A DNA stretch of 64,000 nt, taken from assembly GCF_000203935.1 (NCBI RefSeq), contig NC_008577.1, forward strand, positions 620,001-684,000. The letters run 5' to 3'. This document shows positions 54,801 through 63,606 of this stretch, piece by piece (the first letter of the stretch is position 1; every line of letters begins with the position of its first letter). This stretch comes from Shewanella sp. ANA-3. GTDB lineage: Bacteria; Pseudomonadota; Gammaproteobacteria; Enterobacterales; Shewanellaceae. Made by a program: the position numbers and the translations under genes. The notes beneath the pieces are model-generated. The model was given only the letters and a program-made list of their open reading frames with translations, had not been told where the DNA came from and did no database searches.

Positions 54801-55564
54801 CGGCGTTGATGCGGGATTTCCACTTCGAGGTGGATACTGCTGCAAGCGGCGCCGAGGCGCTGTATAAGTTGTCGCGGGATCCTATCGATTTATTGTTGCT
54901 CGATTGGATGATGCCAGAGATGGATGGTGGCGATGTGATCAGCGCCATCGATACCATGGTGGCCGAAGGCCGCATCGCGAAACGCCCCATTATCATCATG
55001 ATGACCGCCTACGCGGCGGAACCTTTACAGCACGAAGTCGACAGTGCCAATGTGTTTGCCGTGTTGCAAAAGCCCTTTAAGGCATCGAGTCTGTTCGATG
55101 AGATTATCGCCGCCTTTGCCGATGAGCCAAGGCTCAATGTGGTGCAGCCTATTGATGAACTGCCGGTAGAAGAGGGTGAACATACAGGGCTTGTGCTCTT
55201 GGTGGAAGATAACTTTATCAACCAACAGGTGGCGACTGAGCTGCTAAAGAGCGCAGGATACGAAGTCGTTGTTGCAGGAAATGGACAAATTGCCCTCGAT
55301 ATTATCGACTCGCGCCCCTTTGATGCGGTATTAATGGATATTCAAATGCCTGTGATGGATGGTTTAACCGCGGCGCGGGCACTGCGTGAACGCTTTAGTG
55401 CCGATGTGCTACCTATTATCGCCATGACAGCCCATGCGATGTCGGGCGATCGAGAAAAGAGTCTTGCGGCAGGGATGAATGCCCATATCACTAAGCCGAT
55501 AGTGTTAACTGAACTGTTTGAAACCTTATCGCATTGGATAAAACACAAGAATAATCATCATTAA
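51854..55564 (+). CDS. Hybrid sensor histidine kinase with two receivers
   Basis: 1236 residues. Order: membrane segment (about 21-41), large periplasmic sensor (about 42-353, Cache-like, with GVPVYLDDEFMGSINLDM), membrane segment (about 354-375), PAS (about 452-560), PAS (about 575-700), HisKA with His731 in NMSHEIRTPMN, HATPase (about 835-945) with DTGIGI and GTGLGLSI, then two receivers with acceptor Asp residues in LLLDWMMPEMDG and VLMDIQMPVMDG. There is no Hpt domain, so phosphate must leave through a separate Hpt protein. No regulator gene is adjacent. The sensed signal is unknown. A GC-rich hairpin follows. Confidence 0.9.
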   Translation: MKSSEPDLQLKSPIQKNYNRAVFYTYIGVIVLSLLTAWMFFDRQKTQQMEQREEQVERHVLQIDLLLESSIRAVKSLRDVAVDHLRLGELVRKERLPQYGKFNESGQYFTLEPNYAKGGKPFTNMGRITGAGSLDGRSDKFYQELEMLFELSLSFPVAKEAAPKASAIYYLSRQRMMSYFPWTNGDQRFRDELLNKKQFQYATPAMNPQRSVFWSEAYVDSTGKGLLTTLGVPVYLDDEFMGSINLDMTLASLARQIRVYFKMPGTVILLDQQNNILSHSDFDGSDINRVYHISQRIPSELHSLPESELFDAHEGIIRNGYYIHSVALHNAPWRLLYLQNEDDLFQDSVEKLQLTFILVVIALSVLVTIVHWQTRRSFVSPASRLLSHLEGCSQEPRKPPEKITPGWEPWFLLVSRIFEENKQYTHHLAEQNKRLDKLVARRTERLKDATERREREYALLRSLLDSIPEAIVFKDKEGNYLGCNKAAERMLGYTESEMIGLSSEDLTSPEMGIRIRAEDEQILKDRTPLRYQEKVELAGKPVLLDTLKLPFYNRRGELQGLIAVWRDVTREYESAEQLRLSEERYHLAMDAVEDGLWDWYLDSEHIICNPSYYSMLGYKPNEFPALVSAIDQLTHPDDRIRVEEYRNQYLENPVDAYEIEFRILGKNGSYHWVLSRGRVVEFTADGQPKRMVGTHKDITRHKSNEVALLEAKQDAELANLYKSEFLANMSHEIRTPMNAIIGMLQLAQRTSLTAQQKDYLEKAGFSAQSLLRIINDILDFSKIEAGKLELERVPFPLDKVLDHALDLNALKAQEQGVELLLYAPVTAGLILKGDPLRLGQVLINLLSNAVKFTQSGEIELGCEDVGERDHRITLKFWVRDTGIGISKDQQEKLFDAFAQADGSTTRKYGGTGLGLSISKHLVSMMGGKMQVQSELGVGSTFSFTISFEIAEEAKVEPLVVPEKLNNLRTLVVDDNPTALQIYSALMRDFHFEVDTAASGAEALYKLSRDPIDLLLLDWMMPEMDGGDVISAIDTMVAEGRIAKRPIIIMMTAYAAEPLQHEVDSANVFAVLQKPFKASSLFDEIIAAFADEPRLNVVQPIDELPVEEGEHTGLVLLVEDNFINQQVATELLKSAGYEVVVAGNGQIALDIIDSRPFDAVLMDIQMPVMDGLTAARALRERFSADVLPIIAMTAHAMSGDREKSLAAGMNAHITKPIVLTELFETLSHWIKHKNNHH

Positions 55565-55573
55565 TTGTTTGCC

Positions 55574-55593
55574 CGGGGCCAATGATGGCCCCG
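55574..55593 (+). terminator. GC-rich hairpin after the hybrid kinase gene
   Basis: A 7-bp GC-only stem (55574-55580 with 55587-55593) lies 10 nt after the stop, with a weak T-rich tail. Confidence 0.6.
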
Positions 55594-55646
55594 CGTGGTT
55601 TAGTTTTGTGTAACATGACCACGTAGACAGCCTAATCGGAGGAAAG

Positions 55647-58049
55647 ATGAAACCCCATAGCCTAGCCCTCGCCATCCTACTCTTAGGTTTACCCGCGCTG
55701 AGCGTCGCCGCGGATCTGCCGAGCACTAAAGTCGTTAAGCAGAGCCAAGCCGCGAAGGGATTTCTTAATCTTTACTATGAGCCAAGCGAGGGTGAGTTAT
55801 ACCTCGAGGTGAGCCGTTTAAATCAGCCTTTTTTATTGGTGACTAGCTTGCCTGAAGGGGTCGGTTCTAACGATATCGGTCTTGACCGTGGTCAATTAGG
55901 TCAAACCCGCATGGTGCAGTTTGAGCGCCAAGGTCCCTACATCCAACTTAAGCAACTAAACACCCAATATCGCGCTAATACCCAAGACGCCGCCGAAAAG
56001 CGCGCCGTGGATGAGGCCTTTGCCGATTCGGTATTGTGGCAGGGTAAGTTACTCGATGGTAAGCCAGAGATGGTGGCTATTAGTGAGTTGGTACTCAATG
56101 ATCTGCACGGGGTCGCAGATGCTCTCCTGCATCGCGGACAAGGGAATTATCGCCTCGATTTAACCCGCTCGGCGATTTTACCCGCTGGGGTGAAATCTTT
56201 TGAAAAGAATAGTGATGTGGATGTGCAGCTTACCTTCAAAGCCGATGCGGCGGGTGAGCAAGTGGCTAAGGTCACGCCGGATGGCACCTTAATGTCGGTG
56301 CGGATGCGCTACTCCTTTGTCGAGCTGCCCGATGAGGGCTATCAACCCCGCGCTTATCATCCTATGAGCGGCTATTTATCCGATGAATATCGCGACTATG
56401 CCACGCCGTTTTCGGCGCCATTGGTGCAGCGGTTTATTTTGCGCCACCGCCTGCAAAAGGTGAATCCTGGCCCGGCACCGAGCGAAGTAGTCAAGCCCAT
56501 CACCTATTACCTCGACCCAGGTGTGCCTGAGCCTATCCGCTCGGCCCTACTCGATGGCGCACGCTGGTGGGAAACGGCCTTCACCCAAGCGGGATTTATC
56601 AACGGCTTTAAGGTTGAACTCTTGCCGCCCGATGCCGATCCGCAGGATATTCGCTACAACATGATCCAGTGGGTACACCGCGCTACGCGTGGATGGTCCT
56701 ACGGCGCGGCGCTAACCGATCCGCGTACCGGTGAAATCATCAAAGGCCAAGTGACCTTAGGTAGCTTGCGTGTGCGTCAAGATTACTTAATTGCCAAAGG
56801 CTTAACCGCAGGTTGGCGTGATAGAAGCGCCGCCGAGCAAGCGGCTAATGACTTAGCCTTAGCGCGTATTCGCCAACTCGCCGCCCATGAGGTCGGTCAT
56901 ACTTTAGGCTTAGACCATAACTTTGCCGCCTCGACTAATCAGGATGCCTCTGTGATGGATTATCCCCATCCTAAGATCCTGCTGAAAGGTAATGACATTG
57001 ATATATCTGCACCTTATGGCGTAGGTGTCGGACCATGGGATAACTTTGCTATCGCGTACGGCTATAGCGATGAAGGCGATGCCACCGCTCAGCAGGCGCT
57101 GCAAAATCAGTTGCTTGCCGAAGTGGCCCGCAAAGGGCTGCGCTATATTGGCGAAGCCGATTCGCGCCAGAAAGATGCCAGCCAAGCCTATGCCAGCCTA
57201 TGGGATAGCGGTGATGACCCTATCGCGCAGCTACTGGATTTGAACCGTATTCGCGCTAAGGCCATCGAAGGTTTTAGCAGCACGGCACTGTTGCCGGGTG
57301 AGCCACAGGGTGAATTAGCCGATACCTTTGTGCCTATCTATTTACTTAGCCGTTACCAAATTGATGCGGTCAGTAAGTTTATTGGCGGTACAGACTACAA
57401 CTATCTATCCGTCGGCGAGGGCGCTCGCTGGAGCTATATCGCGCCGCAGTTACAATTGTCGGCCCTCGATGCGTTGCTCAGCACCTTAGATGCGGCCAGC
57501 TTAACGGTTCCGCAAACCTTACTCGATACGCTGGTGCCTAAAGCGGGTAATTATCAAGCGACGCGGGAGTCCTTCGAATCAGGGCTTGGGGTAGTGAGCG
57601 ATCCCCTCGGCATGGCGGAAGTGTTAGCGCGTCATACAGTGGGTCAGATGCTGATGCCGCAGCGCTTAAATCGCGTAAGCCAAGGGGCGATGGCGGATAA
57701 TGAGCAGCTCTCGGTCGAAACCTTACTCAATAAGTTGTTTGCCGCGACCCTTTATCAAGAAGATAAACTCGCTCTGATTGAAGGTGTGTGGATGCGGGTG
57801 AATGCGGTGGTGATTGATGAACTCTTGTCTGCCTATCACGATCCACAAACCTCGGCAGAGGTGAAGGCGGCTATTTACGAACGCGCTCAATTCCTGATGA
57901 AACAGCTTAAAGCCAAAGCCAATCGCGCGAATGCCAAGGTGGCCTCCCACTATACTTGGTTGCAACAGGGGCTGAGTGCGGGGCTGACTGACGCCAACAG
58001 CAAACTGATCCCTAACCCCTTGAAACTGCCACCGGGTTCACCTATCTAG
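55647..58049 (+). CDS. Secreted zinc-dependent metalloprotease (DUF5117/DUF4953 type)
   Basis: 800 residues with a signal peptide (about 1-22, cleavage after VAA). The zinc motif HEVGHTLGLDH is at about 414-424, with a Met-turn candidate SVMDYPHP about 15 residues later. The N-terminal region (FLNLYYEPSEGELYLEVSRL) is the DUF5117 part, and the core with TRGWSYGAALTDPRTGEI belongs to the DUF4953 part. It probably acts in the periplasm or outside. GGAGGAAAG lies 3-11 nt upstream of the ATG. It converges on a protein kinase gene; their 3' ends share a hairpin. Confidence 0.87.
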   Translation: MKPHSLALAILLLGLPALSVAADLPSTKVVKQSQAAKGFLNLYYEPSEGELYLEVSRLNQPFLLVTSLPEGVGSNDIGLDRGQLGQTRMVQFERQGPYIQLKQLNTQYRANTQDAAEKRAVDEAFADSVLWQGKLLDGKPEMVAISELVLNDLHGVADALLHRGQGNYRLDLTRSAILPAGVKSFEKNSDVDVQLTFKADAAGEQVAKVTPDGTLMSVRMRYSFVELPDEGYQPRAYHPMSGYLSDEYRDYATPFSAPLVQRFILRHRLQKVNPGPAPSEVVKPITYYLDPGVPEPIRSALLDGARWWETAFTQAGFINGFKVELLPPDADPQDIRYNMIQWVHRATRGWSYGAALTDPRTGEIIKGQVTLGSLRVRQDYLIAKGLTAGWRDRSAAEQAANDLALARIRQLAAHEVGHTLGLDHNFAASTNQDASVMDYPHPKILLKGNDIDISAPYGVGVGPWDNFAIAYGYSDEGDATAQQALQNQLLAEVARKGLRYIGEADSRQKDASQAYASLWDSGDDPIAQLLDLNRIRAKAIEGFSSTALLPGEPQGELADTFVPIYLLSRYQIDAVSKFIGGTDYNYLSVGEGARWSYIAPQLQLSALDALLSTLDAASLTVPQTLLDTLVPKAGNYQATRESFESGLGVVSDPLGMAEVLARHTVGQMLMPQRLNRVSQGAMADNEQLSVETLLNKLFAATLYQEDKLALIEGVWMRVNAVVIDELLSAYHDPQTSAEVKAAIYERAQFLMKQLKAKANRANAKVASHYTWLQQGLSAGLTDANSKLIPNPLKLPPGSPI

Positions 58050-58066
58050 GCTTAGTTTTCAGCATC

Positions 58067-58101
58067 ATAGGCGCTAACGAGGTGATTCGTTATGCGCCTA
58101 T
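58067..58101. terminator. Shared hairpin between the metalloprotease and kinase genes
   Basis: A 14-bp stem (58067-58080 with 58087-58101, one bulged T) with loop GGTGAT. Its right arm includes the stop codon of the minus-strand kinase gene. T-rich sequence follows on the plus strand. Confidence 0.75.
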
Positions 58102-59898
58102 TTCTTTTGGGTTTCTAGGATAAAAATGTTCGGCTTTACGCTCAATATGGGTAAAGCGGCGAGTATTTTTATAGGGCAGTTTCATAAAGCCCGAGACCCC
58201 ATGGCCTTGAATTTTACCCACATAATGCAAAATGCGGTCGAGGCTGGCGCGAAACGCCGCCTGTTTGCGCGGGTTGAGCAGTTTTAAGTAACTGTGGATC
58301 TTTAAGTGATTCGGCAGGGCCTCAAAAATGATGCAGCCCGTGTGATGGATCTGGTTGATACGCGCCAATTCTTCCATGATTTCACTCGGTAGTTCGAGGT
58401 TCTCATCCGGGTCCTTACCGTCTTCAAAGTAAGAGTGCAGCCGCGATTTATCTTCGAGGGTCGGCACATCACCCACCTCGAAGGGCAGTTGCAAATCAGC
58501 GCTGGCGACAAAGGGTTCGCTGGTGTTTTCGCGCTCGATATGCAGTGTATCCCTAGCGTTAAAGAAGCAGGCCTTAAACACCCCGATACGCTTAATTCCC
58601 CGCGCGAGCGTCACCATATTATTGACGGCGATGATGAGCGCACTCTTTTGTTTAGCATCGTAAATGGCGAGGTTGGAGTCGATAAACACGCCGGTTTCTT
58701 GCCAATGGATGGCAAGGCCGCCCACTATGGGGTATTGGCCGAGGCGACCCACGGCGGCGATAAAGCCCTTTTCGGTATCGCCCATGCCGGCTAAGAAATT
58801 GCGATAGTATTTTTCGAGTTGAATGTCATCCATCTTAGCGATGGGATCCTGCGCGTTATGTTCCTTTAAAAAGGATTTACGCGAGCTGTAACTGACGGTT
58901 TCGACATCTTTCTCGCGGGATTGCACCCAAACGGGGATTTCGCCCAGCAGTTCGGTTTTGGGCAGCTCGGGTAAATGGATTCTATGGCTGTGGCGCATGC
59001 TTTTGAGAAAATAATCCCCCGCCAGATTGCGTTGCACGGCATCGCTACTGAGCATGCCTTCCAAGGTGCGCGCCAACTCCATGGGTAAGCCTATGCTGGT
59101 GGGCGGGATCACCTGTGCGCCGAAGCGACTCGCCTGTCCAGAGGCCAAGGCATACAAGGTCGCCGCCACGCCTTGCTCGTCGAAACGCGGGCTGGAGAGC
59201 GCGCCATTTAGCTGCTCTTCACCGATAAAATACACGTCTCCCATGCGGGCATTAGTGTGCTGCTGATCGCTCGACATCAGCGTCATCACATTGTCTTCAA
59301 CGGCCTTGTTATGTTCATCCCGTTGCGCAAATACCGCTGAGCCCCAATCGATAAGGGATAAGTGCTGACTTTCAATATCATAGACAAGGTTTGAAGGTTT
59401 TATGTCGCCATGCACTAAGGGCTTACCCGTGCGCAGATAGTAGAGAATATCGGCCAGTTGGCGGGCAATGCTCATCACCATGGCTGGGGGCAGGGCGCCT
59501 AAGCGGCGGCAAAGCTGCTCGAGATCTTCACCCTTTGCGCGCTCCATCACTAAGATCCCTTGTTTACCAACCCGCTCAAATTTGATCGCCCCCGGAATGT
59601 TGGGGTGTTTGAGCAAGGACAGCATAAAGGCTTCTTCCTCTAAACGGTCTTGAATATGCTGCGGCAGATTAATTCTTGAGAATTTAAATACGTGGGCTTC
59701 GTCGGCTTGGTTGATTCCTGCAAACACAAAGCCATAAGCGCCCTTACCGATAAACTCAATGTCGCGATAACCCAACTTACTTAACTGTTGTTTACATAAA
59801 CGGATCCATGCCTTGTGCTTACGGGCATCGTTGGCTTTGAGCAAGTAAATAGATTGCTCTTCGGAAATGTAAAAATGTTGTAGTTGGGGTGTTTGCAA
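58090..59898 (-). CDS. Eukaryotic-type Ser/Thr protein kinase with unknown C-terminal domain
   Basis: 602 residues, no membrane segment. The kinase domain (about 44-320) has a glycine loop GKGAYG (51-56), catalytic Lys72 in HVFKFSR, HGDIKPSN (163-170, HGD in place of HRD) and DWG (184-186, in place of DFG). These are common in bacterial relatives and compatible with activity. An activation segment rich in Ser, Thr and Asp follows. The C-terminal part (about 345-602) is of unknown family, with alpha/beta character. It probably phosphorylates proteins in the cytoplasm. No phosphatase or obvious substrate gene is adjacent; a convergent metalloprotease shares its terminator. Confidence 0.83.
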   Translation of the reverse strand: MQTPQLQHFYISEEQSIYLLKANDARKHKAWIRLCKQQLSKLGYRDIEFIGKGAYGFVFAGINQADEAHVFKFSRINLPQHIQDRLEEEAFMLSLLKHPNIPGAIKFERVGKQGILVMERAKGEDLEQLCRRLGALPPAMVMSIARQLADILYYLRTGKPLVHGDIKPSNLVYDIESQHLSLIDWGSAVFAQRDEHNKAVEDNVMTLMSSDQQHTNARMGDVYFIGEEQLNGALSSPRFDEQGVAATLYALASGQASRFGAQVIPPTSIGLPMELARTLEGMLSSDAVQRNLAGDYFLKSMRHSHRIHLPELPKTELLGEIPVWVQSREKDVETVSYSSRKSFLKEHNAQDPIAKMDDIQLEKYYRNFLAGMGDTEKGFIAAVGRLGQYPIVGGLAIHWQETGVFIDSNLAIYDAKQKSALIIAVNNMVTLARGIKRIGVFKACFFNARDTLHIERENTSEPFVASADLQLPFEVGDVPTLEDKSRLHSYFEDGKDPDENLELPSEIMEELARINQIHHTGCIIFEALPNHLKIHSYLKLLNPRKQAAFRASLDRILHYVGKIQGHGVSGFMKLPYKNTRRFTHIERKAEHFYPRNPKEIGA

Positions 59899-60036
59899 TG
59901 CGCGACTCCTTGTTTTGGTTATTTAAACAGTAAGCGAGGCAGATAAGCAAATCGGCGTTGGATGCTGTGACTGGTGTTGCCTGCGATAAACTTGTGATTT
60001 TTAGGGCTTACCTATCCCATCATTTCGTCGCTGACT

Positions 60037-60050
60037 TTGATTTATATCAA
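60037..60050 (+). promoter_or_regulatory. Perfect FNR/EtrA-type box
   Basis: TTGAT-TTAT-ATCAA is an exact match to the FNR consensus. It lies 96 bp before the ATG at 60146 and about 140 bp before the kinase start on the other strand, so it could control either. Confidence 0.6.
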
Positions 60051-60145
60051 GTTAAATCGTATGGAGTCTAGGTAATCTTAAGCACATTGGATGGGATACA
60101 TTTTTGTTAAATTTCCCGTGGACAAAGTGGATGAAAGGAGGGCAT

Positions 60146-60484
60146 ATGCCCGCCCCAGATAAGGCTTTATTGATCGAGTTGTTAGAGTTTCCGCGTAAGC
60201 GAATTTTGCAGTCAATGGAGGTGACCCATTGTCCACATGCGGTATTTTTTAATGATCGCGATGAGCAGTGTCTCACTTGCCACCAGGGCATGGAATGTAT
60301 TTGGATGAACCAGAACGATGAGCTGGTAGCCGTCGAGCAAAAATCCGTCGCCGAACTTAAGCAGCAGTTGCTGATTGCCGTCGACTTTATCGACTCTTCC
60401 TTAAGCCCACACCATTTGTCGCGCCGCCAATGCCAGTGTGACAATTGCGTTTGGCTGCGCCGGGTACAAACGGCATTGGCTTAG
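60146..60484 (+). CDS. Small Cys-rich, probable metal-binding protein
   Basis: 112 residues from the ATG at 60146 with AAGGAGG 5-11 nt upstream, a near-ideal ribosome-binding site; upstream in-frame codons (60104, 60131) lack one. Seven cysteines: 29, 42, 45 and 51 in HCPH...CLTCHQGMEC, then 96, 98 and 101 in QCQCDNC, with nearby histidines. That is enough to bind zinc or an iron-sulfur cluster, but no known ferredoxin spacing was recognised. A helical middle (about 60-85) separates the clusters. No signal peptide. The perfect FNR box upstream suggests oxygen-responsive expression. Family not recognised. Confidence 0.68.
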   Translation: MPAPDKALLIELLEFPRKRILQSMEVTHCPHAVFFNDRDEQCLTCHQGMECIWMNQNDELVAVEQKSVAELKQQLLIAVDFIDSSLSPHHLSRRQCQCDNCVWLRRVQTALA

Positions 60485-60591
60485 TCATTAACTGTTTACA
60501 TCTCTATGATTAACTTACGGTATCTGAGATTTTGCATCCACCCGTGAATGCCATTAGAGTAAGGATAACTTTAGTCATTTGAGATATACCT

Positions 60592-61248
60592 ATGGAACCC
60601 GGTTTTTGGCATGAGAAGTGGCAGCAACAGCTGATTGGTTTTCACCAGCAAGATATCAATCCCTTTCTCGTAAAGTATTGGCATACCTTGGCATTGCCCG
60701 CCGGGGCCCAAGTCTTTGTTCCCCTGTGTGGCAAATCTTTAGATATGTGCTTTTTAGCCGAGCAGGGGCATCAAGTGATTGGTTGTGAGTTAAATGAACT
60801 CGCAGTGCAGCAGTTTTTCGAAGATAACCAATTACCTATGCAGCAAAGCGCGCTGGGTGAACATCAGCATTATCACACCGAGCAGGTGAGTTTATATCAA
60901 GGTGATATCTTTACTTTGCCCGCGTCTATTACGGGCAAGGTTAGTGGTTTTTATGATCGCGCCGCCTTGATTGCTTGGCCCGAGAGCATGCGGGCGCAAT
61001 ACGCCAAGCAATTAGCGCAGTTATTGCCCCAGGGCAGCGTAGGTTTATTAGTGACACTCGATTACCCGCAAGAGGCCTTAAGTGGGCCGCCTTTTGCGGT
61101 GTCACCAACTTGGGTGGAGACACATTTAAGTGACGATTTTGACATCCAACTCTTGGATTGTCAGGACGTGCTTGCGGACAACCCAAGGTTTGTTAAGAAA
61201 GAAGTTCCTTGGCTGAATGAAGCAGCTTATCTATTAAGACGCAGATAA
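60592..61248 (+). CDS. tpm: Thiopurine S-methyltransferase
   Basis: 218 residues, the usual length of bacterial TPMT. The start [19 protein letters not shown], motif [21 protein letters not shown] and [10 protein letters not shown] are all typical. It methylates thiols and, in bacteria, selenium and tellurium oxyanions with SAM. Function beyond that is inferred. It follows the Cys-rich gene by 107 bp, so a shared transcript is possible but not shown. An imperfect hairpin at 61257-61303 may end it. Confidence 0.92.
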   Translation: MEPGFWHEKWQQQLIGFHQQDINPFLVKYWHTLALPAGAQVFVPLCGKSLDMCFLAEQGHQVIGCELNELAVQQFFEDNQLPMQQSALGEHQHYHTEQVSLYQGDIFTLPASITGKVSGFYDRAALIAWPESMRAQYAKQLAQLLPQGSVGLLVTLDYPQEALSGPPFAVSPTWVETHLSDDFDIQLLDCQDVLADNPRFVKKEVPWLNEAAYLLRRR

Positions 61249-61256
61249 TCAGATTG

Positions 61257-61303
61257 CATCCCATTGAGCTCAAAGCATTTATGCTTTTTGGCTGAGTGGG
61301 ATG
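61257..61303 (+). terminator. Imperfect hairpin after tpm
   Basis: Arms CATCCCAT...AAAGCAT and ATGCTTT...GGGATG pair with a few mismatches. It lies 9 nt after the tpm stop, without a strong T-run. Confidence 0.4.
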
Positions 61304-61447
61304 TGTCATTAAGGGGTTATAAGATTATCGCAAAATAGGGGTATGCGCTGAGATTTGCGGTAGTCCCTTTAAGGCGAGTGCCTCGCTCAAGGAACAAGAA
61401 TTGAAATACAGGTTTAGTTTGACAGAAAAAGAGCAGGAGGCTCGAAG

Positions 61448-61639
61448 TTAAGCCACTTCGTAGTAATTAGGTTCAATTTCTAATTGGTTCTGAATAATTT
61501 GTACGGCCATTCTGGCGCACTTACCGCATTGATCGGCAACGCCTAAACGCTTTTTAACGTCAGCAAGGCTAGAGTCGCCCTGACTTACCGCGTTTTTGAT
61601 TTGCGTATCTGTGATGGCATGGCAGAGACAAACGTACAT
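61448..61639 (-). CDS. bfd: Bacterioferritin-associated ferredoxin
   Basis: 63 residues, the usual length. The [2Fe-2S] ligands are CLC at 4-6 and CGKC at 38-41. Bfd passes electrons to bacterioferritin to release stored iron. A Fur-like site is present 37-51 bp upstream. The start MYVCLCHAITDTQIKNAV is diagnostic. It is not beside a bfr gene here. Confidence 0.93.
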   Translation of the reverse strand: MYVCLCHAITDTQIKNAVSQGDSSLADVKKRLGVADQCGKCARMAVQIIQNQLEIEPNYYEVA

Positions 61640-61675
61640 TTTTTCGACTCCAAAACGAATTGAACTAATTCTAAA

Positions 61676-61690
61676 TGAAAACGCTTATCA
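61676..61690 (-). promoter_or_regulatory. Candidate Fur box upstream of bfd
   Basis: On the minus strand TGATAAGCGTTTTCA resembles the Fur 7-1-7 motif, with arms matching at about 11 of 14 positions. Bfd genes are usually Fur-controlled. Confidence 0.35.
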
Positions 61691-61887
61691 AATGCAATCC
61701 TAATGGTGTACTTGTTGTGTTGGTTATCTATTTTGTTACTCATCGCACATTTTCTAGGCTATGCTCAGAGTTCTGGAGGCGGGAAAAGGAGAGATGATTT
61801 TAGCGGTAATGGATCATTGGACACGATCAAGGATGGATAACTCATGGACGATGGAATAATAAATTCACAATAAATCCAAGGGTTATC

Positions 61888-63462
61888 ATGAGAAAGAATT
61901 TACCAGTCACACAGCGGGAATACGATTATCCAGCGGATTGGATTTTGTTGTCGACGACCGACACCAAAAGTCATATTACCTATGCCAATCCCTCATTTTG
62001 TACCGTTGCGGGATATGAACTCAGTGGCATGTTGGGCCTGCCCCACAATATGGTGCGTCACCCTGATATGCCACCCCAAGCTTTTGAAGATCTTTGGAAA
62101 ACAATCCGTAAGGGTGAGCCCTGGAAAGGCATAGTCAAAAACCGCTGCGCCAATGGTGACCATTATTGGGTCGATGCCTATGTGTCGCCGATTGTGGTGA
62201 ATGGTCAGGTGGCCGAGTTTCAGTCGGTACGTACTAAACCCAGCCGTGAACAGATCAACAGAGCTGAAGCGGCCTACGCCGAGTTAAATAAAAACGGTCA
62301 AGTTAAGGCGCTAAAACGCACCTTAGAGATGCCGACTAAGTTGGCATTGCTCGTCTTGGTTGCTCTATTGCCCATGTTGTATTTGGCGCTGCAGATTGGA
62401 GTGGTGGGATTTGTGGGACTCGCCATTAGTGCACTCGCGCTGTTTATCGGCGGCAATCTGATCCTAGGCCGCTATCGGACGTTGGTCGCTAAAGCGAAGA
62501 AAATCTACGACAACCCTTTGATGGCACACATTTATACGGGGCAATCCGACGATTTAGGGGCTATCGATCTCGCGCTGCAAATGCAAAATTCAGAGCTTAA
62601 ATCCGTGCTCGGCCGCGCGCGCGATTCCTGTGATAACGTCAGTCAGCAAGCGAAAATCTCTGCGGCTAAAGGTGAAGAAATTCAAGGGACAAGCCAGTCA
62701 CAACTGGCCGAGATTGAACAAGTCGCCACGGCCATGCAGCAGATGACGGCAACTCTAGGGGATATGTCCTCAAATTGCGCCGATGCGGCGAGTGCGTCAC
62801 AGATGGCGTCACTGCAGACAATCAACGGCGATAAAACCGTTGTCAGTACTATTCAGTCGATTCAGGCAATGGCGCAGCAGTTGCAGGAAACCTCGCAGGT
62901 GATCACTGAGTTAGAAGGGCATAGCCGGGATATAGGCAGAGTGCTGGATGTGATCCAAGGTATTGCCGAGCAAACGAACTTACTGGCGCTCAACGCTGCG
63001 ATTGAAGCGGCGCGGGCGGGCGAACAGGGGCGGGGCTTTGCCGTGGTTGCCGATGAGGTGCGGGCGTTAGCGCAGCGTACTCATGATGCCACCAAAGAAA
63101 TCCACACTATGATCAACCTGTTACAACAAGGAACTCACAAGGCGGTGCGCAGCATGCAAGAGGGTGTGGATGCGGCTGGCGAATGTATTACGACGGCGGA
63201 TCTTGCGGGCGCGGCGCTGCGTACCATACGTGAAGCGATCACTACCATTACCGATATGACCCACCATATTGCCAGTGCGGTGGAGGAGCAATCGAGCGTA
63301 GCGAACGAGATGAACCGCAGTGTGGTGAATGTGTCGCAATTTACCCATTCTAGCCATCAACTGGGTTGCGAAATGGTGAGCCTTAATGATGAAGTGATAG
63401 GCGAGATGAACTCCCATACTGTGCTAGTCGGACAGTTTTTAAAGCGCAGTTTTAAAGTCTAA
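61888..63462 (+). CDS. PAS-containing methyl-accepting chemotaxis protein (Aer-like)
   Basis: 524 residues. The N-terminal PAS domain (about 20-125) has [19 protein letters not shown] and [16 protein letters not shown], as in Aer, which binds FAD and senses redox state. A paired membrane region (about 152-195) precedes the cytoplasmic signalling coiled coil, whose hairpin tip has [20 protein letters not shown]. The PAS domain lies N-terminal to the membrane segments, so it is cytoplasmic, as in Aer. Probably an aerotaxis or energy-taxis receptor. The start [15 protein letters not shown] is typical. A terminator follows. Confidence 0.9.
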   Translation: MRKNLPVTQREYDYPADWILLSTTDTKSHITYANPSFCTVAGYELSGMLGLPHNMVRHPDMPPQAFEDLWKTIRKGEPWKGIVKNRCANGDHYWVDAYVSPIVVNGQVAEFQSVRTKPSREQINRAEAAYAELNKNGQVKALKRTLEMPTKLALLVLVALLPMLYLALQIGVVGFVGLAISALALFIGGNLILGRYRTLVAKAKKIYDNPLMAHIYTGQSDDLGAIDLALQMQNSELKSVLGRARDSCDNVSQQAKISAAKGEEIQGTSQSQLAEIEQVATAMQQMTATLGDMSSNCADAASASQMASLQTINGDKTVVSTIQSIQAMAQQLQETSQVITELEGHSRDIGRVLDVIQGIAEQTNLLALNAAIEAARAGEQGRGFAVVADEVRALAQRTHDATKEIHTMINLLQQGTHKAVRSMQEGVDAAGECITTADLAGAALRTIREAITTITDMTHHIASAVEEQSSVANEMNRSVVNVSQFTHSSHQLGCEMVSLNDEVIGEMNSHTVLVGQFLKRSFKV

Positions 63463-63478
63463 CCTTTGTCGCAATCGT

Positions 63479-63525
63479 TAGTGGCTTAAGTAGATAGTGA
63501 CTTAATTAGGATAGTGGCTTAATCG
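63479..63525. repeat. Three imperfect tandem copies of TAGTGGCTTAA
   Basis: Units at 63479-63494, 63495-63511 and 63512-63525 share TAGTG(G/A)CTTAA, with spacings of 16 and 17 nt. It lies in the gap between the Aer-like gene and its terminator. Confidence 0.65.
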
Positions 63526-63553
63526 AAAGGCAATCAGTACTCTGATTGCCTTT
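63526..63553 (+). terminator. Terminator after the Aer-like gene
   Basis: A 12-bp stem (63526-63537 with 63542-63553) with loop TACT followed by a T-rich tail. It can also serve the convergent reductase gene. Confidence 0.88.
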
Positions 63554-63606
63554 TGTTTTTGCCTGAGTGACCGTAGGGATTCGTTATCTTTAACTATTCA
63601 TCCCAA

